From NCBI RefSeq assembly GCF_036370855.1, contig NC_088105.1, positions 8,747,619-8,811,618 of the forward strand: DNA of 64,000 nucleotides. The letters are read 5' to 3'. Below the pieces are notes generated by a model. The model saw only the letters and a list, made by a program, of their open reading frames with translations. It made no database searches and was not told where the DNA came from. The position numbers and the translations under genes are program-made. Each line of letters starts with the position of its first letter. Positions within the stretch are counted from its first letter, which is position 1. Source of the stretch: Dromaius novaehollandiae. Taxonomy: Eukaryota; Chordata; Aves; Casuariiformes; Dromaiidae. This document shows, in pieces, positions 61,001 to 64,000 of this stretch.

Positions 61001-61804
61001 CCCTTTCAGCTGTATGGGTTTAAATTAACATAGGTCACCTCATGAAGTTACACTTCCAGGACACAGTTTCAAGATTAGACATAAGGTAGTACAAAGGCTG
61101 CTACCAGAGGGGTCTGTACCACTTCCCTTTCCCTGCCTCCTGCTTCCCTGGCACCGCATTACTTGTCTGATTCAGCTTGTGGACACAGCAAGCGACCTAC
61201 CACACCAGCAGGATGGCTTTCCACAAGATAACTGACCCAGTTCAGCCTTTGCGTGTAACACGGCTAGACACAACTTACAGAAGAATGAAGGGAACAGAAT
61301 CACCCCATTCTGGTGACAGCCCACAGTTACACTGGATTAGGTATAACGCAAACATCAGTCAACTGTTTCTGATTCGACTGTTGTTCTGGGCAGCTCTGTT
61401 ACAGCATGTCATAGGTCTGCAAACTGTAACTTGGAAAGTTTGTCTACAGAGAGGCAGAGGTCTGCTCTACAGCCCATTTATGCAGAGCCACATTCTTTAT
61501 TCATAAAATTGTCCCCCAAAATGAACAAAAAACGACATAGAAACAGTAAAAACAGACAAACAAGCACTGCTACCTGAGCACCCACGAGTTGCAGCAAGGC
61601 TGAATTCACAGGAAGGAGTTCAATGTCTGTATTGATAGTGGTCTGGTCAAAAGGGCATGCCTTACGGTGGAGCTTGTTGAGGCACATCTTGCAGACAGTG
61701 TGGCCGCAACCCAAGCTGATGGGCTTCCGGATCGTTTCGTCGAACGTCTGTGTGCAAATGGGGCAGGAGAGAAAATCCGTCCATTGTGGAGCTTGTACAG
61801 GCAT
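24917..61804 (-). CDS. RC3H1: Roquin-1, RING/ROQ/CCCH RNA-binding repressor, complete coding region in 19 exons
   Basis: Cytoplasmic mRNA-decay factor: its ROQ domain binds CDE stem-loops in 3'UTRs (TNF, ICOS and others) and recruits CCR4-NOT; the RING is a candidate E3. Coding exons (minus): 61804-61574, 53580-53460, 52147-51908, 50678-50503, 49552-49352, 48186-48054, 45873-45755, 43898-43786, 40329-40048, 39792-39575, 37984-37599, 37206-37075, 36472-36320, 33024-32814, 29682-29592, 29468-29333, 27272-27102, 26509-26394, 25070-24917. They total 3384 nt (1127 aa; human 1133) with every phase consistent. RING ligands C14, C17, C33, H35, C38, C41, C50 and D53 are present; so are M199 (the sanroque position) and the RNA contacts K220, K239, Y250, S253 and R260; CCCH finger C419-C428-C434-H438; then a proline-rich region and a glutamine-rich helix. 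The noncoding first exon and promoter lie beyond 64 kb. Confidence 0.97.
26237..26303. repeat. Short imperfect direct repeat in RC3H1 intron
   Basis: Two adjacent copies of a unit of about 33 nt, each starting ttccacagaagaaaa and ending ggggtat. It lies in the intron upstream of the terminal exon. Confidence 0.75.
26394..26509 (-). CDS. RC3H1: RC3H1 coding exon 18
   Basis: Residues 1039-1076 plus two bases, 116 nt, [17 protein letters not shown] to EDLALTF. Acceptor ttctctgcag, donor TTCAG|gtaaca. Confidence 0.94.
27102..27272 (-). CDS. RC3H1: RC3H1 coding exon 17
   Basis: Residues 982-1038, 171 nt, [18 protein letters not shown], a short poly-Pro run, then [20 protein letters not shown]. 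Donor ATG|gtgagt. Confidence 0.96.
27273..29332 (-). other. RC3H1 intron between coding exons 17 and 16
   Basis: 2.06 kb of A+T-rich unique sequence. No repeat or gene recognised. Confidence 0.6.
29333..29468 (-). CDS. RC3H1: RC3H1 coding exon 16 (glutamine-rich helix)
   Basis: Residues 936-981 (codon 935/936 split), 136 nt. It encodes [20 protein letters not shown], a predicted amphipathic/coiled helix. One extra Gln compared with human at the EQQL position. Confidence 0.94.
29592..29682 (-). CDS. RC3H1: RC3H1 coding exon 15
   Basis: Residues 906-934 with split codons at both ends, 91 nt, [20 protein letters not shown] to GRFND. Acceptor cactggcag and donor ACAG|gtagga. Confidence 0.94.
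30309..32265 (-). mobile_element. CR1 LINE, 5'-truncated and decayed, about 2 kb
   Basis: Non-LTR retroposon in the intron between RC3H1 coding exons 15 and 14, same orientation as the gene. The minus-strand frames 31560-31279 ([17 protein letters not shown] and [18 protein letters not shown]) and 31199-30888 ([26 protein letters not shown]) are reverse-transcriptase blocks typical of CR1. The 3' end at 30309 carries the characteristic gttggactagatgatctcc-type tail in complement. The two RT blocks are in different frames with stops between, so it is inactive. The 5' end is truncated near 32265. Confidence 0.93.
31574..31615. repeat. 21-bp tandem duplication inside the CR1 copy
   Basis: gaggtgaggctaacta is repeated at 31574 and 31595 with a 21 bp period and only a few differences. 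The CR1 family normally has a single copy of this segment. Confidence 0.8.
32814..33024 (-). CDS. RC3H1: RC3H1 coding exon 14
   Basis: Residues 836-905 plus one base, 211 nt, [20 protein letters not shown] to STKSIIS. It includes the conserved block [20 protein letters not shown]. The human Ser-Ile-Asn-Ile-Ser is one residue shorter here. Confidence 0.95.
33025..36319 (-). other. RC3H1 intron between coding exons 14 and 13
   Basis: 3.3 kb of A+T-rich sequence with homopolymer runs. No retroposon or gene recognised. One long minus-strand frame (34921-34481) has no recognisable domain. Confidence 0.6.
35805..35823. repeat. Poly-A tract in RC3H1 intron
   Basis: A run of about 18 A. A run of 12 C follows at 35940-35951. 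Confidence 0.85.
36320..36472 (-). CDS. RC3H1: RC3H1 coding exon 13
   Basis: Residues 785-835, 153 nt. It encodes the highly conserved [20 protein letters not shown] block. Acceptor tttgtacag at 36473-36474, donor GCG|gtatgt at 36319. Confidence 0.95.
37075..37206 (-). CDS. RC3H1: RC3H1 coding exon 12
   Basis: Residues 741-784, 132 nt, [20 protein letters not shown] to FHSEE. The basic/acidic helix [14 protein letters not shown] is conserved. Confidence 0.95.
37599..37984 (-). CDS. RC3H1: RC3H1 coding exon 11 (proline/tyrosine-rich)
   Basis: Residues 612-740, 386 nt, rich in Pro, Tyr and Gln ([33 protein letters not shown]). The donor is AGA|gtacgg at 37598, predicted from phase and from loss of similarity beyond it. 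Compared with human, a segment of about a dozen residues between the RPS motif and PHPSLDEL is missing. Confidence 0.88.
38364..38388. repeat. Perfect 10-bp inverted repeat, 5-nt loop
   Basis: TTTGGCCTAT (38364-38373) and ATAGGCCAAA (38379-38388) enclose ttgct. A further aggccaaaaa copy lies just upstream at 38345. It is within the intron between RC3H1 coding exons 11 and 10. Confidence 0.7.
39575..39792 (-). CDS. RC3H1: RC3H1 coding exon 10
   Basis: Residues 539-611 plus one base, 218 nt, start of the proline-rich region (LLESVPKSS to PFEPAPYQQ). It is more divergent from mammals than the N-terminal half. Confidence 0.95.
40048..40329 (-). CDS. RC3H1: RC3H1 coding exon 9
   Basis: Residues 445-538 plus two bases, 282 nt. 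It begins [20 protein letters not shown], a basic segment after the finger, and ends [10 protein letters not shown]. The donor is TT|gtacgg, weaker than the rest but fixed by phase and homology. Confidence 0.94.
41403..41570 (+). mobile_element. CR1 LINE 3'-end fragment
   Basis: A 168 nt piece matching the CR1 3' region: ggaacaggttgcccagagag at the left and tagatgatctccagaggtgc near the right. It lies in the RC3H1 intron between coding exons 9 and 8, opposite to the gene. It is noncoding. Confidence 0.92.
42184..42228. repeat. CA-rich microsatellite
   Basis: Interrupted CA repeats (cacacacacgcacacacac, then acacacacac) in an RC3H1 intron. Confidence 0.85.
43786..43898 (-). CDS. RC3H1: RC3H1 coding exon 8 (CCCH zinc finger)
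   Basis: Residues 408-444 and two bases of 445, 113 nt. It encodes the C-x8-C-x5-C-x3-H finger (C419, C428, C434, H438) in [18 protein letters not shown], which contributes AU-rich RNA binding. Confidence 0.96.
43899..45754 (-). other. RC3H1 intron between coding exons 8 and 7
   Basis: 1.86 kb. A locally G+C-rich segment at 44820-45040 carries open frames on both strands without a recognisable domain. Confidence 0.6.
45755..45873 (-). CDS. RC3H1: RC3H1 coding exon 7
   Basis: Residues 368-407, 119 nt, [14 protein letters not shown] to KKGTDQQQ, the C-terminal HEPN helices before the zinc finger. Donor CAG|gtaaaa at 45754. Confidence 0.96.
45874..48053 (-). other. RC3H1 intron between coding exons 7 and 6
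   Basis: 2.18 kb of unique sequence. I see no repeat or gene. Confidence 0.6.
48054..48186 (-). CDS. RC3H1: RC3H1 coding exon 6
   Basis: Residues 324-367 plus one base, 133 nt, LQTPASFAQ to ANIDPSP. The acceptor is ambiguous: ttttaag|TTGCAG|ACC offers two AG sites six bases apart in the same frame. The first, which keeps Leu-Gln as in human, was chosen. Confidence 0.94.
49352..49552 (-). CDS. RC3H1: RC3H1 coding exon 5 (ROQ domain end)
   Basis: Residues 257-323, 201 nt, from VTKRDEDSS (including R260) to HMQSIIDK. Acceptor ccactag at 49553-49554, donor AAG|gtaaag at 49351. Confidence 0.96.
50503..50678 (-). CDS. RC3H1: RC3H1 coding exon 4 (ROQ domain, CDE-binding residues)
   Basis: Residues 198-256, 176 nt. 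It carries M199, the residue altered in the mouse sanroque allele, and K220, K239, Y250 and S253, which contact stem-loop RNA in published ROQ structures. All are the wild-type residues here. Confidence 0.97.
51908..52147 (-). CDS. RC3H1: RC3H1 coding exon 3 (HEPN/ROQ N-terminal part)
   Basis: Residues 118-197, 240 nt, beginning [19 protein letters not shown] and ending CQFLGP. It is essentially invariant relative to the human protein as I recall it, as expected for the structured HEPN-ROQ core. Confidence 0.96.
53460..53580 (-). CDS. RC3H1: RC3H1 coding exon 2
   Basis: Residues 78-117 and the first base of codon 118, 121 nt. It begins [12 protein letters not shown] and ends LKPLSSAR, nearly identical to mammalian roquin-1 in the helical segment between RING and ROQ. 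Confidence 0.96.
53581..61573 (-). other. RC3H1 intron after the RING exon
   Basis: The longest intron in the window, 8.0 kb. It holds an AAAT-rich tract at 55180-55207 and a small CpG cluster near 56310-56420. I see no retroposon and no coding exon in it. Confidence 0.7.
61574..61804 (-). CDS. RC3H1: RC3H1 coding exon 1 (RING finger)
   Basis: Residues 1-77 from the ATG at 61804. The RING is CPIC-x15-CGH-x2-C-x2-C-x8-C-x2-D, the variant with a terminal Asp ligand. The donor CAG|gtagca is at 61573. The exon probably starts at 61852, just after a cag acceptor preceded by a T10 pyrimidine tract, giving a 48 nt UTR part. Confidence 0.96.
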
Positions 61805-61852
61805 TGCTTCAGGAGTTAATTGACAGGACAAAAATCTAAAGCACAGATTCCA

Positions 61853-64000
61853 CTGGAATCAAAATCTTTGAAAAAAAAAAGTCTGTTTGTTTTTAAATAT
61901 CTTCTGTAAGTACAGACAGTCAGCACATAGTGTGAAACATAACCTAAAAGAAAACAGAAACAAAGTTAGCATTCTCCATTGGAAAAGGCATTTGAAATCC
62001 CTTCTGCTATGTAAATATCACTGGTATAGCCGAAGGAGGAGTGCCGTTCCGAGATTAAAAATAGAGGACTGAGTCACGACTTGTTTTAATTCCAGCTACT
62101 CTCTGGCACTGGAAAAGCCACTTAAAACTCCTTTTCTGTTGTTATGCAGCTTAAAAAAAAAAAAAAACCAAAAACCAAGATAGTTATCTATCTTTCTGAA
62201 GTTATAGGACGAGATTAATTGGCTTTGGGGTTCTACATTCTCTTATTTCTTTACAAATGAGCCAACTAACATAAACTAGACATGAATCAAAAAAAAGTTT
62301 TTAAAATGCTGCTCTGCCAATGCCACTAAAACAATTCTTACAGTATTCATTAAAAGGTTAAGTAATTTTGCACAGAAGCACTACAACAGAAAAGAACCTG
62401 GAAGGACTTATTTTTTGTCACTTTTTAATTGTTTTGAATCAAAACGCAAAAGAGAAACATGTTACTGATTACAGGGGAGTGGAAGTACCCCTTTGGGACC
62501 AAAAAAGAGTAGTCAAATAACACCAGAGCTGCATCATGTATGTGATGAGAAATATGAGAGTAAACACGACGGAGATATGAAATGATTTGAAAAGAATCAT
62601 TATCAGAAGGAAATTCAATAGCGAAAAGCCTTTGATTGCCTGGCTTACTTTCCGTCACCAGTGAAGCTAGCAAAAAGTTGTGCTGGTCATACAGATTAAC
62701 TCCCAAACAGATTTGTCTAAATCAAGAAGCAAAATATATTTGAAGAGTCAAATATATATTATAGCTTCACCCTCCCTTTGGCTTAACTTTCAGACCAAGG
62801 AGCGGACACTTGCCTGCTATTACCTGTTCAGACAGAAAGTTATTTTATACACAAAACAGCAGCCTTTTCCAAACCTTAGTCTAAATCCAAACAATAAAAT
62901 CTCAATTCTAAAGCAGTAGCAAAAAGAAAAACTTCAAGACAGAACTTGTGCAATCTACAATCAAAGTATTTTAAAACAACAACAAAAACCTGACACTAAG
63001 AGAGGACCTGAAGAGCCTCAGGCTTTTGTTCCAGCATATCGTGCAACTGTTGTTCCCAGTTACATCATTTCGCCAAGGCAAACAGTGAAGGGTTACTAGT
63101 TAAGCTTTTTGCCTTTTTTATCAACAAGGCGCTTAAAGCTTAGCTCTAAAGCTAATAATAATTTATTTCTCCCATCTTCAAAAGACACCTCTGTACAACC
63201 CTATGTAGCCACTATTTACCAGCCAGTAAGGAGTCAGTAAGAAATCCATACTGCCTGGAACTGGAAGAGGAGGAGGAAGCACCATGTTTAACGCTACCAC
63301 CACACAACTGCAAGATCTGTTGAGTTTGGTCAGTTCAAGTGACATCTCTAAGGGCAAACTAGTATTTTTTTCCCCCATCTTGTTAGCAGACAGCCAAATC
63401 ATTTTGATGACTACCGTATCAGCGTATCTCAAAGGAAAAACATTTATATGTGAGTTACCTGATGGAGCTAACTGCATAAACCATTCAGAAATTTATTTCC
63501 AAGTCTTTTTCTTTTTTTAATATACACTTTGGTATGAAGTATTCCATCTACACTCACCCGCTATAAACCAAACCTGTTGTAGGAACTAGCTTGTTACGCT
63601 TTTTGCAAAGAGCAGTTCCCAGCTTAAAAAAAAAAAAAAATCTACTGAATATATTATTGGTGCTATGAAACACCATTTGTGATTAAAAAATTTAAGTACT
63701 CGATCATACTGCCTCCTTTCCACCACAGCAGAACTAAAACATCCCCACCAGTTTCCCAAATTCAGCTGCAGCTCAGAAACAACTTGAACAACCCAGCTGA
63801 AACACTGGTTACCAACCATTATGTTAAATCAAGCATTACAGGAGCAGCTTATTACTAATAGAGCAAATCTAGAGAGAGGAGCTAACCCGGAGCTACACCT
63901 ACTCGAAACTAGATGCGGACACAGAGGCTCCACCATCCCAGGCCCCCAACTGGAAAGCAAGAGTTGAATTCACTTGACACAGGAGAGTTAAGTAATTAAA
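61853..64000 (-). other. RC3H1 5' intron (window end)
   Basis: Sequence upstream of the first coding exon. It is A+T-rich without a CpG island, so the promoter should lie further right. A-runs at about 62152 and 63626; no gene seen. Confidence 0.5.

Overview
This is vertebrate nuclear DNA, almost certainly avian. It holds two intron-rich orthologues of known amniote genes, SERPINC1 (antithrombin-III) and RC3H1 (roquin-1), both on the minus strand and in the same order and orientation as in the human 1q25 block. The only interspersed repeats I recognise are CR1 LINE copies, the dominant retroposon of birds, and introns are compact compared with mammals. The species cannot be named from the sequence. 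|| Layout. 1-7.5 kb: several CpG-dense blocks, splice-like signals and a plus-strand poly(A) cluster, but no protein I recognise; from synteny this is where the 3' side of ZBTB37 is expected, yet no BTB or C2H2 zinc-finger coding is visible. 7.8-12.4 kb: SERPINC1, six coding exons, 453 codons, all splice junctions consistent; a possible extra 5' exon lies at 15.03 kb. 15-17.2 kb: short spacer. 17.2-24.9 kb: inferred long 3'UTR of RC3H1, with two stem-loops of the constitutive decay element (CDE) type, the RNA element that roquin itself binds. 24.9-61.8 kb: RC3H1, nineteen coding exons reconstructed with consistent phase, 1127 codons, carrying RING, ROQ, CCCH zinc finger, proline-rich region and a C-terminal glutamine-rich helix. 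Its introns contain a roughly 2 kb 5'-truncated CR1 (30.3-32.3 kb) and a short CR1 3' tail (41.4 kb). 61.85-64 kb: upstream intron; the promoter and noncoding first exon lie outside the window. || Biology. SERPINC1 encodes a secreted heparin-activated inhibitor of thrombin and factor Xa. RC3H1 encodes a cytoplasmic RNA-binding protein that represses CDE-containing mRNAs through CCR4-NOT recruitment. The two genes are neighbours without an obvious functional link. The most interesting signal is the pair of CDE hairpins in roquin's own 3'UTR, suggesting negative autoregulation. No bacterial-type system, CRISPR array, tRNA or rRNA gene was seen.
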